Shown: positions 55,630 through 63,993 of the stretch, piece by piece
How the letters are laid out: each line of letters opens with the position of its first letter
How positions within the stretch are numbered: position 1 is the first letter of the stretch
Source of the DNA: Vibrio albus
GTDB taxonomy: Bacteria; Pseudomonadota; Gammaproteobacteria; Enterobacterales; Vibrionaceae
Direction of reading: 5' to 3'
DNA length: 64,000 bases
Assembly: GCF_003144035.1 (NCBI RefSeq)
Contig: NZ_QFWT01000008.1
Coordinates: 159,297-223,296 of the forward strand
Notes under the pieces: generated by a model
The model's input: the letters and a program-made list of their open reading frames with translations, nothing else
The model's database searches: none
What the model was told of the DNA's origin: nothing
Program-made: the position numbers and the translations under genes

Positions 55630-56475
55630 ATGGGTGCTGTGTTTCATGATTTGTTAGAGACTCTGCTGGCTGAAAGAGAAAACGTTAACCGAATCTGGTT
55701 TGCAGCAGATAAGCTGACACCGCCACCTTTTAGCTATCAGGTGAATTTTCCGCGTCTGGAGCTGGTGATCAGCGGGTCATATATCAATGAGATTGAAGAG
55801 CCGGAGCACGGTATCAGCAAGGTGAATATCCTTGCTGGCGACGCATTGTTTATTCCACCTAACTGCTGGAATAAACCGGACTGGGATACGGACTGTTCTG
55901 TATTGAGTTTGTTGTTTGGCAGACGTCAGATGGGGTTCAGTCTGGTCAGTAAAAAGAAAGGAGAAAGTGGCTTCTTTGATGTGCGTAAACACAGCATCCA
56001 GACCCGGACCGGCCACGCGATTGATCATATTCTTGAAGCACTGAATGCCCTGGCCAATGAACCGAAGAGAAGCCCTGTTGATGAACACCTTCTGTTGGCG
56101 CTGATGAGCTATGCTCAACTGATGATCGCTGACCCGGCACATGCGGCAAAAAAACGCAGTGAAGACCTGTACCAGGGAATATGCATCTATATTCAGGAGA
56201 ATTTCCATCGCTCTATTACCCGCGCCAGTATTGCTGCCAGGTTTAATATTTCCCCAAATCATCTTTCCCGGCTGTTTCGTCAGCAGGGGCATATGACTCT
56301 GGCCGATTATATTACCTGGGTACGGATTGATCGGGCGAAGTTTATGTTGCGCAAGTATTCGTTCCGGCTGAATGAAGTGGCAACCCGTTGCGGGTTTCAG
56401 GATGTGAACTATTTTTTCCGGGTATTCAAGAATAAAACTGGACGCACTCCGACAGAATACCGGAGTATGGGATAG
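55630..56475 (+). CDS. AraC-family regulator
   Basis: 281 residues. An N-terminal cupin-like sugar-sensing domain (about 20-100) and a C-terminal double helix-turn-helix (about 185-281; R-A-S-I-A-A-R-F-N-I-S-P-N-H-L-S-R-L-F and the closing F-R-V-F-K-N-K-T-G-R-T-P-T-E-Y-R). I start at M-G-A-V-F because GGAG lies eight bases before it; a GTG at 55597 would add 11 doubtful residues. Placed divergently from the PTS gene, it is probably its regulator, as in the corresponding Vibrio locus. Confidence 0.9.
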   Translation: MGAVFHDLLETLLAERENVNRIWFAADKLTPPPFSYQVNFPRLELVISGSYINEIEEPEHGISKVNILAGDALFIPPNCWNKPDWDTDCSVLSLLFGRRQMGFSLVSKKKGESGFFDVRKHSIQTRTGHAIDHILEALNALANEPKRSPVDEHLLLALMSYAQLMIADPAHAAKKRSEDLYQGICIYIQENFHRSITRASIAARFNISPNHLSRLFRQQGHMTLADYITWVRIDRAKFMLRKYSFRLNEVATRCGFQDVNYFFRVFKNKTGRTPTEYRSMG

Positions 56476-56489
56476 CGAAGCGATTAAAA

Positions 56490-56525
56490 AAGACCACTTT
56501 CGGAAGAGGATGCGTGGTCTTATTT
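56490..56525. terminator. Bidirectional terminator
   Basis: Stem AAGACCAC / GTGGTCTT with A-rich sequence before and TATTT after, between the convergent AraC and VOC genes. Confidence 0.75.
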
Positions 56526-56557
56526 AGCCAAATGATATTGTGATATGAAAACGAAAC

Positions 56558-56956
56558 TTATGCTGGCCAGTCGCGGTTCTGAAGAACGATACGGTTGCCG
56601 TCGGCATCTTCAAACGTTTTTCCTACACGCTGCCAGACAGGGTTTCTTGAGGTGACATAGGAGAACCCGGCATCAATCATTGAACGGCATGCCCATTCCC
56701 ATTCTCTACTGCAAGGAAGGAAAAAAACCAGAAAACCTTCATCGGCTTCGTGTTTTGGGATTTCTGTATCATGACGATTGGTAAACTCAAGGTGGTAACT
56801 GTGATGTGGGTGACCGAGCACCACACCGTCAAAACCTTCTTCGTCTTTGAATTCAGCCAGCGATTCGAACCCTAGTGCCTTTTTATACATGTCCGCGATT
56901 TTTTCCAGGTTATCTGTCCTTCTTGTTACCCGTAACACGGCGTCTTTAGCAATCAT
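56558..56956 (-). CDS. VOC/glyoxalase-family protein
   Basis: 132 residues with a single VOC fold: R-V-T-R-R-T-D-N-L-E-K-I-A-D-M-Y near the N-terminus, L-G-F near 28-30, H-S-Y-H-L-E-F near 51-57 and the closing D-A-D-G-N-R-I-V-L-Q. H and E residues suited to metal binding are present. Substrate unknown; members include lyases, dioxygenases and antibiotic-binding proteins. It is an isolated minus-strand gene set inside the PTS block, which suggests a later insertion into an otherwise ordered locus. Confidence 0.82.
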   Translation of the reverse strand: MIAKDAVLRVTRRTDNLEKIADMYKKALGFESLAEFKDEEGFDGVVLGHPHHSYHLEFTNRHDTEIPKHEADEGFLVFFLPCSREWEWACRSMIDAGFSYVTSRNPVWQRVGKTFEDADGNRIVLQNRDWPA

Positions 56957-57371
56957 AATGTCTCCAAGCGATAAATCATAAACTATTAACGAGGGTGGAA
57001 CGTCCTGATACGGAAAGCGATGTCTGTATATTGGTCAGCACGTCCATGGCCTGATCAAAAGTGAGGGGGTTGCACTTTTGTCTAACTTTAACCGTATCGA
57101 TGAACATTTAGCAATAAAAATTCACAAATGTATTTTTATTTGTTAACCAGATCAAAAAGGGATGAAAGGTGCTTAAGTTTGATTTTGTGATTTTATGTTA
57201 ATTTTTATGGTGGCTCATGGTCAAGATGATACCCGAGACCATTGTTTTAATGAGCTTATTCTTAATTAAAGATGTTTGTTTTATGTAAAAGTTGATGGGG
57301 TGTTTTATCTGGTTTTATTTTATCCGGATTACGATAATTTATAGTTCACACTGTTTGATGATTTTGGTGAA
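56957..57371. other. Gene-free region
   Basis: About 415 AT-rich bases upstream of the VOC gene and downstream of the EIIA gene, both on the minus strand. One small inverted repeat, CAAAAGTG / CACTTTTG (57056-57063 with 57073-57080), lies about 100 bases before the VOC start and could be an operator. Nothing else recognised. In the V. cholerae counterpart of this locus further PTS genes are present; I see no remnant of a permease here. Confidence 0.5.
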
Positions 57372-58187
57372 TTATTCATTTCTGTCAATTTCAGAAGGAG
57401 GACAGGATCGTGACATCATATTCAGGAGAATGGCTTTTATCGCCTCAGGCTCTTTAGTTGTCGTGATCAGATGGCAGTAATCAGGGTTCAGTAGTGTGCG
57501 GCTTATACCTGTAAAAGCTTTGATCATGTTCATTTCTGGTGGGGCCGGGAGCAGAAGAGCAATAATGATACGGACATCTCCCATTCGTGAGTGCCAGTCT
57601 ATAGGCTGACTCAGGCGAAAGATGGCGATAGAAGGTTCTGTAATATCTTCCAGAAGCACATGGGGAAGGGCAATGTGATGGCCTATGGCAGTAGAGGATA
57701 CATTTTCTCTATTGAGCATTGCTTCATAGACGGACTGAGCCATGCGAGGGTTCAGAGCGGTACTGATTTTTGAAAGCACAACCATCTTATTGATACCCGA
57801 ATGTGCGGTAATATCTTCAAAAACATATTTGAGTTGGAACGGTAGCTGGAAGGCTGGGTGGTGCTTTATAACCGAGTTAATATCATCTTCACGGCGCTTG
57901 TGAGAGGTATTTACAATCGCAAATTGGTCGGCAATGAAGTCGGTCAGTACCATGCAGGCGAGCTCAGCATCTGACCCTTCAATCCATAGCTGACAAAGAT
58001 CCAGATTTTTGCAGCCAAGACTGATGACTTTCAGGGTATGCTCTGCGTTGGCGGACTCCCCGGTTGTAATATTCTGCAGGATAATGACAGAACGAAAATA
58101 CCCCGCCAGAGTTTTTAACCGGTTTAACTTCCAGGCTGCAAACCCTTCTTTACCAATAACGAAGGTTATTCGTCTTTCAATTCTCAT
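57372..58187 (-). CDS. HPr-like domain (no active His) fused to PTS EIIA
   Basis: 271 residues. Residues 1 to about 90 align with the HPr fold (I-T-F-V-I, S-A-N-A-E, L-K-V-I-S-L-G-C), but at the active-site loop, where HPr has G-L-H-x-R-P, the sequence is G-F-A-A-W-K. Both the phosphorylated His and the following Arg are gone, and the Ser-46 region is also altered. Residues about 125-265 form an EIIA of the fructose/nitrogen type with H176 in A-L-P-H-V, so that part can accept phosphate. It is followed by a free EIIB gene upstream on the same strand, and no EIIC is adjacent. A regulatory role is possible. Confidence 0.8.
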   Translation of the reverse strand: MRIERRITFVIGKEGFAAWKLNRLKTLAGYFRSVIILQNITTGESANAEHTLKVISLGCKNLDLCQLWIEGSDAELACMVLTDFIADQFAIVNTSHKRREDDINSVIKHHPAFQLPFQLKYVFEDITAHSGINKMVVLSKISTALNPRMAQSVYEAMLNRENVSSTAIGHHIALPHVLLEDITEPSIAIFRLSQPIDWHSRMGDVRIIIALLLPAPPEMNMIKAFTGISRTLLNPDYCHLITTTKEPEAIKAILLNMMSRSCPPSEIDRNE

Positions 58188-58193
58188 GGTCGT

Positions 58194-58499
58194 TTAAGAC
58201 AGTGACTCGCAGCGGGCCATGACACCGGAGACATCGGTCAGCACTTCTTCAATGGTCACACAGTGGATTTTACTGCCGCTGAAGCGAGCTCTTTGCTCCA
58301 CCTCAATATCTGACGCAATCAGCACCAGATCGGCATGAGCGATGTCCGTCGCACTGAGGTGATCTTCAATGCCCATTGCTCCCTGAGTTTCCACTTTTAT
58401 CTGAATATTTCTTTTCTGAGCTTCTTTGCGCAGGGCATCTGCGGCCATATAAGTGTGGGCAATGCCTGTCGGACAGGCGGTGACGGCGGCTATCTTCAT
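58194..58499 (-). CDS. PTS EIIB, fructose family
   Basis: 101 residues. A single EIIB domain with the phospho-cysteine C9 in V-T-A-C-P-T-G-I-A-H-T-Y-M-A-A and the family's K-V-E-T-Q-G-A-M-G-I-E. The start M-K-I-A-A-V-T is where the domain begins; longer in-frame readings (to 58562) add unrelated residues. It is the first gene of a two-gene unit with the HPr-like/EIIA protein, six bases apart. No cognate EIIC lies nearby; the fused EIIABC at 53335 has its own EIIB. Confidence 0.85.
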   Translation of the reverse strand: MKIAAVTACPTGIAHTYMAADALRKEAQKRNIQIKVETQGAMGIEDHLSATDIAHADLVLIASDIEVEQRARFSGSKIHCVTIEEVLTDVSGVMARCESLS

Positions 58500-58812
58500 G
58501 CTTCTTATCTGTTTCTCTGAGTCGGTGCTGGTCATTTTATAGTGTTTCTGTTTGTGGCACAAAGTGATTGACTGGAATGAAAGGAAGGCTTGTCAACTTT
58601 GTCTATGCTTAGACCGATGATCGGCGGAGGTAAAAAAGGGCACTGAACGTGCCCGAATACAACGAAGGTAAAAAATAATAAGGGAATAGCTATATCTTGT
58701 TATTCACAGCAATGCATGGGCTTTCATCTGCGCCGACGACCAAATCAGCAGTGAAAGCGCACCGCAGCTCCTGAACGGGAATCTATCATTAATCTTGTCA
58801 ATTGCAATAATA

Positions 58813-58827
58813 TAAAACGCCGTTTTA
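58813..58827. promoter_or_regulatory. Palindrome resembling a LacI-type operator
   Basis: TAAAACG-C-CGTTTTA, a perfect 7-base inverted repeat around one central base with the CG-centred, A/T-flanked look of LacI/GalR-family operators. It lies 120 bases before the GH88 gene. No LacI gene is in the window. The rest of the 390-base gap holds nothing I recognise. Confidence 0.45.
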
Positions 58828-58948
58828 AAATGTCTGTCGCATAATTCAACTCATCACCTCAAACAAAATGAAAAGCTGTTTTATATATTTTTCCTGAAGA
58901 TATAATCCAAACCGTAAAGAGCTAATAGATGAATATAAGAGTGGTTTT

Positions 58949-60118
58949 ATGCAAGAATCTGTAACCCTGAGACCTGTACCGGCTCCGTTGGACGAGAAAC
59001 GTGTTATTGGTCATTTAGAACATGTGGTAGATGCAATTAAACGCAATATTCCTAAAATAGGTGAGCGCAACCCAAAAATTGGTACTGAAAAAAATCAGTG
59101 GGAATATTGTGGTCAGTTCGACTGGGTGTCCTCGTTCTGGACTGGTGAGCTGTGGCTCTGCTATCAGATGACCGCCGATCAGCAGTTTAAGAATAGTGCG
59201 AAACTGCGTAAATCTTATTTTGCCGATATGTTGTTGGATCCTTTCTGGCTGGATCATGATCTGGGCTTTCAGTATAGCCTGAGCTGTGTTGCCGATTATA
59301 AGCTGACCGGTGATGAAGAATCGAAAATGATGGCGATTCGCGCGGCGGATCATTTGCTGCACCGCTTCCGTAAAATCGGCGGTTATATTGTCGCGTGGAA
59401 TGACACGCATCCTCTTGGCCCTGAGATCACCCAGGGTAAGTCCATCATTGACTCGTTGCAGAATACGGCACTGCTATTCTGGGCTTCTGAAGTGACGGGT
59501 TCTCCGGTGTATGCTGAAGCCGCAAAACGTCACAGTGAAACGCTGGCGAAGTATATTGTCCGTGATGATTTTTCGACCTTCCATTCATTTAATTTTGATC
59601 CGGTCACTCAGCAGCCAATCAAAGGGGAAACCTTCCAGGGGTATGCGGATGATTCATGCTGGGCGCGAGGACAGTCATGGGCGGTACATGGGTTCGCACA
59701 AACGTATCTGTATACCGGTGATGAAACGTTTTTGACTCTGGCTAAAAAGCTGGCACAACATGCGGTGGAGCAGATCACTGATGATGGTGTTCCTGTATGG
59801 GATTACCGGCTGCCAAAAACCGAGATTCAGTATAAAGACAGTTCTGCCGGAGCCATCACAGCGGCTGGTCTGCTGCTGATTGCTCAGTGCATCGATGATG
59901 AAGAGGAAGCCAAACCGTTCCGTGACTGGGGTCTGTATCTGCTGCAGGGGCTGATGGATACCTGTGACCTCACCAATGATGAACAGGCTCAGGGGCTGCT
60001 TGCCCATGGGGCGTCGTTTGTCAAAGTGGGTCTGTGTGACAACATGCTGCCTTATGGTGACTACTACTATCTTGAGGCGCTGATGCGCGCCAATGGCTAT
60101 CAGAAGTTCTTCTGGTAA
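58949..60118 (+). CDS. GH88 unsaturated glucuronyl/galacturonyl hydrolase
   Basis: 389 residues with no signal peptide, so cytosolic. GH88 enzymes remove the unsaturated uronic acid left at the end of oligosaccharides by polysaccharide lyases. The (alpha/alpha)6 barrel motifs are visible: F-W-T-G-E-L-W near residues 63-69, H-D-L-G-F near 103-107, S-I-I-D-S-L-Q-N near 163-170 with a likely catalytic Asp, and W-A-R-G-Q-S-W-A-V-H-G-F near 238-249. It is the first gene of a pair with GH112, 74 bases downstream. Confidence 0.9.
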   Translation: MQESVTLRPVPAPLDEKRVIGHLEHVVDAIKRNIPKIGERNPKIGTEKNQWEYCGQFDWVSSFWTGELWLCYQMTADQQFKNSAKLRKSYFADMLLDPFWLDHDLGFQYSLSCVADYKLTGDEESKMMAIRAADHLLHRFRKIGGYIVAWNDTHPLGPEITQGKSIIDSLQNTALLFWASEVTGSPVYAEAAKRHSETLAKYIVRDDFSTFHSFNFDPVTQQPIKGETFQGYADDSCWARGQSWAVHGFAQTYLYTGDETFLTLAKKLAQHAVEQITDDGVPVWDYRLPKTEIQYKDSSAGAITAAGLLLIAQCIDDEEEAKPFRDWGLYLLQGLMDTCDLTNDEQAQGLLAHGASFVKVGLCDNMLPYGDYYYLEALMRANGYQKFFW

Positions 60119-60144
60119 TACGATTCTCATAATTGGTTATAGCC

Positions 60145-60171
60145 GCGGGTGATGATGTCACCCGCCCTTTT
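60145..60171 (+). terminator. Intercistronic hairpin between GH88 and GH112 genes
   Basis: Stem GCGGGTGA / TCACCCGC with loop TGATG, followed by CCCTTTTA. It may end part of the transcripts after GH88 or protect them. Confidence 0.55.
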
Positions 60172-60192
60172 ACAGATTCTCTGGAGTAATTC

Positions 60193-62376
60193 ATGACAAA
60201 GGTTGCCTCTCGTAAAGGTCATATGACTCTGCCTGTCGAAGTGGGACAGGAAGAGGTTGTTTTAGATTTGTACCAACGCTGGCAGGCCGATGCACTGCGT
60301 GACAGTGACGGTACCAGCATGCCGGATTCACTGGCGAAACAGGACAGTGATATCTATTCGGTGATGTGTCTGGTCCGCGGGGATCAGGCGTATGCCAACC
60401 AGCATCCGGAATACCTGCACCGTAAATATCTGATGTCTTTCCCGGTAACGGCAATGGAAGAGAGTGCATCTATCTCTCCGCTAAGCGGTTACAGCAAAGA
60501 CAAATATGAGCTGGATGATGACAGTGATCCAAAACAATGGTGGGAAGTTCGGGATCGTACTACCAATCAGGTTATTGATACCCAACAGTGGGATTTTGAA
60601 CCGGATACGAAAAGTGTCGTGATCCGTAATACGACGCCATATCATGAGTACACAGTGACTTTTATGGCCCGTCAGGTGTGGGACAGTGTGTCTATGTACA
60701 ACGCACTGACCAATGACTGGGACGGGCCTCGCATTAAAAGCCTGGACCCGTATCACCCGGAATGTCGGGCCCATTTGATCCGACATTTCCAGAAATGGCT
60801 GGATGAACATCCACACACGACGGTGGTTCGATTCACGACGTTTGCTTTTCTGTTTGTGATCGATACGGGTGAGAAGAATCAGGATATCTATCGCGACTGG
60901 ACAGGCTATGGTGAAACCGTAAGTCCACGCGCCCTGCAGGATTTCGAACAGCGCTTTGGCTATAAGCTGAGCCCGGAAGACTTTGTCGATGCGGGTTACT
61001 ACAACGGTACTTATAAGGTTCCGTCCCAGCGTTACCGCGACTGGATGACCTTTGTGCAGGAATTTGTAGTCGACTTTGCCGGTGAACTGGTGTCGATGGC
61101 CCATAAAGCGGGTAAGAAAACCGCGATGTTCCAGGGCGATCACTGGATTGGTACCGAACCGTTCCTTGAGAGCTATCAGAAGATTGGTCTGGATATCAAT
61201 ATCGGTGCGGTCGAAGACGGGGTGGCGCTGCGTCGCCTGACGGATTCCTGTGGTAAGCAGACCCGTGAAGCACGTTTCTACCCGTACTTCTTCCCGGATG
61301 TCTTCCGTGAAGGCAACGATCCGGTGGTTGAGTCGATGTCGAACTGGACCAAGATCCGCCGTGCGATGCTGCAAAAACCGCTGGATCGTATCGGTTATGG
61401 TGGTTATCTGTCTCTGGCAAATAAGTTCCCGCACTTTATCGACCATGTGGCTGATATTTCTCAGGAGTTTGGTGACTATTTGAATCATACTCAGCGCAGT
61501 GAATCACAGAAACTGCCGGGTAAGGTTGCCGTGCTGAGTGCATGGGGCAAAGCGCGTAGCTGGCTGCAGAACCAGGCTCGTGATCAGCGTTTTTATGTGC
61601 CGCCAAGACCGGATGTGATGGAGTTTGTCGGTAACAACCTGCTGGAGTGTCTGTCTGGCCTGCCGTTTGATGTTGAATTTATCAGCTTCGAAGATATTCA
61701 GGAAAACGGTATCAGCGATGATATTAAAGTGATCATCAATACCGGTGATGCTAACTCAGCCTGGAGTGGTGGTGAGTGCTGGGATAAGCCGGACGTGCTG
61801 GTGGCTCTGCGCCAGTTTGTGGCCAACGGTGGTGGTTTGCTGGGTGTGTCGGATCCGTCGGCATGGCAGAAGAACGGTCGTTATTTCCAGCTTGGTGATA
61901 TCTTCGGTCTGGAAAAAGAGACTGCTCTTACCATGGGTCGCGTAGCGATGCCGGTGAGCGCCGATAAAAGCCATTACCTGAGTCAGTTTGTATGTGGTAA
62001 TGAAGATTTCGGCAACCTGAGCTATGTTTATCCGCAGGCAGATGACCTGTCTGTAATTGCCGCCGAGGGTCAGCATTTGGCATTGACGGCTCGTGAGTAT
62101 GGTGAAGGCCGTGCGGTGTATCTGAGTAACCTGCCGTTTACTATGAATAACGCACGTTTGTTGCAGCATATTCTGGTTTGGCTGGGTAGCAACGAAACCT
62201 GTCAGCATGCGTGGCTGTCTGAAAACCCTTATGTGGATGTGGCGTATTACCCTGAAACAAAAGCGGCGACGGCAGTAAACTTCAGCGATGAGCCTCAGAC
62301 GATCCGGGTGACGGATCTGCAAGGTCAGGAAGTAACGCTGACTCTGGCTCCTTATGAGTGGCAGTGGGTGTCATAA
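60193..62376 (+). CDS. GH112 galactosyl phosphorylase
   Basis: 727 residues, the usual GH112 size, no signal peptide. These cytosolic enzymes cut a beta-galactoside with phosphate to give galactose 1-phosphate: lacto-N-biose/galacto-N-biose phosphorylase or galactosyl-rhamnose phosphorylase. The motif G-D-H-W-I-G-T-E-P near residues 315-323 contains D316, in the position of the catalytic Asp of the Bifidobacterium enzyme as I remember it. Subtype cannot be settled by eye; the GH88 neighbour would suit pectin side-chain or glycosaminoglycan-like substrates. A CTGGAG ribosome site precedes the ATG, and a terminator follows. Confidence 0.88.
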   Translation: MTKVASRKGHMTLPVEVGQEEVVLDLYQRWQADALRDSDGTSMPDSLAKQDSDIYSVMCLVRGDQAYANQHPEYLHRKYLMSFPVTAMEESASISPLSGYSKDKYELDDDSDPKQWWEVRDRTTNQVIDTQQWDFEPDTKSVVIRNTTPYHEYTVTFMARQVWDSVSMYNALTNDWDGPRIKSLDPYHPECRAHLIRHFQKWLDEHPHTTVVRFTTFAFLFVIDTGEKNQDIYRDWTGYGETVSPRALQDFEQRFGYKLSPEDFVDAGYYNGTYKVPSQRYRDWMTFVQEFVVDFAGELVSMAHKAGKKTAMFQGDHWIGTEPFLESYQKIGLDINIGAVEDGVALRRLTDSCGKQTREARFYPYFFPDVFREGNDPVVESMSNWTKIRRAMLQKPLDRIGYGGYLSLANKFPHFIDHVADISQEFGDYLNHTQRSESQKLPGKVAVLSAWGKARSWLQNQARDQRFYVPPRPDVMEFVGNNLLECLSGLPFDVEFISFEDIQENGISDDIKVIINTGDANSAWSGGECWDKPDVLVALRQFVANGGGLLGVSDPSAWQKNGRYFQLGDIFGLEKETALTMGRVAMPVSADKSHYLSQFVCGNEDFGNLSYVYPQADDLSVIAAEGQHLALTAREYGEGRAVYLSNLPFTMNNARLLQHILVWLGSNETCQHAWLSENPYVDVAYYPETKAATAVNFSDEPQTIRVTDLQGQEVTLTLAPYEWQWVS

Positions 62377-62389
62377 TAAAGCCAATGGA

Positions 62390-62416
62390 AAGGAGGTGCA
62401 TGTCACCTCCTTTTAT
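62390..62416. terminator. Bidirectional terminator
   Basis: Stem AAGGAGGTG / CACCTCCTT followed by TTATTT. It lies between the convergent GH112 and intI genes and touches the intI stop. Confidence 0.8.
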
Positions 62417-63387
62417 TTAAGTATATGAGATAAGGGGCTGGTGACGCCGGTCGCCCCTCTGTCCAGCACATGTGTGTATATCTGGGTGGTTTTGACATCT
62501 GCATGCCCGAGCTGTTCTTGAACGGTTCTTATATCGGCCCCGGATTCCAGCAGATGGGTGGCAAAACTGTGCCTTAAGGTATGGCAGGTAACCGTTTTTT
62601 GTATCAGAGCCTGTTTTGATGCTTGCTTAATGGCTTTTTGTAACGACGATGGGTTCACATGGTGACGCCTGACTAAATTCGTTTTCGGATCGGTACTGAG
62701 TTTGCGTGACGGAAAGAGGTACTGCCAGGGCAGTGTTTTGTTAGCGTTCGGGTATTTTCTCTCAATGGCTGTCGGCATATTGACGCCGCGATAGTCCGGA
62801 TTCTGAATATCGTATTCATAGTACTTTTTTACGATTTTCTGCTGGTCTCTTAGTGAGCTGTATAGCTCTGTTGCCACAGTTACTTCACGATTTTTCCCTC
62901 CCTTACCCTGCCAGATCCGTATCAGGCCATAATCAAAATCAATATCCTGATAGCGTAGTCTGATCAGTTCCATGAGCCTTAGACCACTTCCATAGAGTAA
63001 CTGAGCCATAAGCTTATGCTCTGGTTTTACGCAATCTAACAGTTGGGCTATTTCTATTCGGGTTAATACCACTGGGATTTTTCGCTCAAGTTCCGAGCGC
63101 CGGAAACGCATATTAAGCTCAAGTGGTCGGGACAGGATCTCTCGGTATAGAAAGCTGATGGCGTTTAAGGCTAGTGCCTGAGTCTTTTTGGCGACGTTCC
63201 GTTTCATGACCAGGTAAGTCAGGAACTGCTCAACATGCAGTTCGTTGAGTTTTTCCGGATGTTGTTTATTGTGAAAGACAATGTAAAGTTTAATCCAATA
63301 CAGATAGGATTCAATCGTCTTTTTGGCATAATGCCGGGCATACATAAACTCAATAATATAGTTGAGGAAAGGGGAGTTGGTTTCCAT
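62413..63387 (-). CDS. intI: Integron integrase
   Basis: 324 residues. A tyrosine recombinase with R137 (G-S-G-L-R), H269 and R272 (H-T-L-R-H), H295 (L-G-H) and the nucleophile Y304 (Q-I-Y-T-H-V). Between about 200 and 226 lies the extra segment (around P-T-A-I-E-R-K-Y-P-N-A) that marks integron integrases off from XerC/D and is needed to bind folded attC sites. It is transcribed away from the attI-like site and cassette to its right, the standard integron layout. Length and sequence fit the chromosomal Vibrio IntIA group. Confidence 0.95.
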   Translation of the reverse strand: METNSPFLNYIIEFMYARHYAKKTIESYLYWIKLYIVFHNKQHPEKLNELHVEQFLTYLVMKRNVAKKTQALALNAISFLYREILSRPLELNMRFRRSELERKIPVVLTRIEIAQLLDCVKPEHKLMAQLLYGSGLRLMELIRLRYQDIDFDYGLIRIWQGKGGKNREVTVATELYSSLRDQQKIVKKYYEYDIQNPDYRGVNMPTAIERKYPNANKTLPWQYLFPSRKLSTDPKTNLVRRHHVNPSSLQKAIKQASKQALIQKTVTCHTLRHSFATHLLESGADIRTVQEQLGHADVKTTQIYTHVLDRGATGVTSPLSHILK

Positions 63388-63599
63388 TGGTTATGATCTT
63401 TTGCTTGTCTGTTTTCTGTACGGTAAAGGATTTTTACCTCGCAAAAGTATGATAAAAGGACTAATTCCACTTAATTCCTGTTTATTTCCCATGATGTGGG
63501 ATTTAACCTTCTGATTTATCGGTGCTATTCTTTTTTTAATGGTAAAGATAAGAAAGATAGGTGGACGCTATGACAGGGTGACTATGCGTTTTTCTTCTG

Positions 63600-63618
63600 T
63601 CTAAGAAGCGTTATGAGG
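63600..63618. other. attI recombination core
   Basis: GCGTTATGAGG at 63608-63618, about 220 bases upstream of the intI start, matches the core of the attC 378 bases further on. Cassettes insert between G63610 and T63611. The 5' limit of attI cannot be set from sequence alone. Confidence 0.75.
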
Positions 63619-63988
63619 TCGGTCTTTCTTTTTGGTTTCAGTGGCTTGCCGCGTTTCGTTTTGTAGGTGATTTTCCAGGCTTGTCTTTATTGCGGCTGTA
63701 AGCTCTCGCTGGTGCAAAATGAGCCTTGTTAATCCGTTGGCTCACCGCTTTAATTGCCAATTATTAAAAAGGGTTAAGCCGCTCGAAAACGCGGTGTCTT
63801 GAATCTTTCTGTTGATGCCCGTTCATTCTATTCTTTGTGTCAGCCGTTTTTGTTCGGTTCGGAGCCGCCGTCATAACAAACAACTCAAAGGGACAAAAAC
63901 ACGCGGCACATTTGGTTCGGTTTGTTTTTGAGGTTTCGGCTGGTGCGGTTGGGTAAATGGGCTTTGGTTTTTGCCCTTTAGTTGGGCG
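63611..63988 (+). mobile_element. First integron cassette, no convincing gene
   Basis: A 378-base cassette between the attI core and the next core. The longest frame with an ATG that I find before the attC is 27 codons (63719-63802), with no good ribosome site. It may be a promoter, toxin-less or regulatory cassette. Its first 12 bases (TTATGAGGTCGG) equal those of the next cassette, which is cut by the window edge. Confidence 0.75.
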
Positions 63989-63993
63989 TTATG
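63872..63993 (+). repeat. VCR-like attC site
   Basis: About 122 bases bounded by CATAAC (63872-63877) and GTTATG (63988-63993). The arms are nearly complementary: AACAACTCAAAGGGACAAAA on the left against TTTTTGCCCTTTAGTTGGGC on the right. This size and pattern are those of Vibrio repeats (VCR-type attC) in chromosomal superintegrons. Confidence 0.85.

Noticed and set aside
60481..61488. 335-codon antisense ORF inside the GH112 gene
   Set aside because: A long open antisense frame, but the sense gene is a clear full-length GH112 enzyme and the antisense protein shows no domain or start signals.
63409..63424. LexA-box-like sequence CTGTTTTCTGTACGGT upstream of intI
   Set aside because: Only the left half matches CTGT-N8-ACAG; the right half CGGT does not. 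SOS control of intI is known in vibrios, but this site is too weak to call.
63719..63802. 27-codon ORF in the first integron cassette
   Set aside because: Very short, no good ribosome site, no recognised similarity. Left as part of the cassette.
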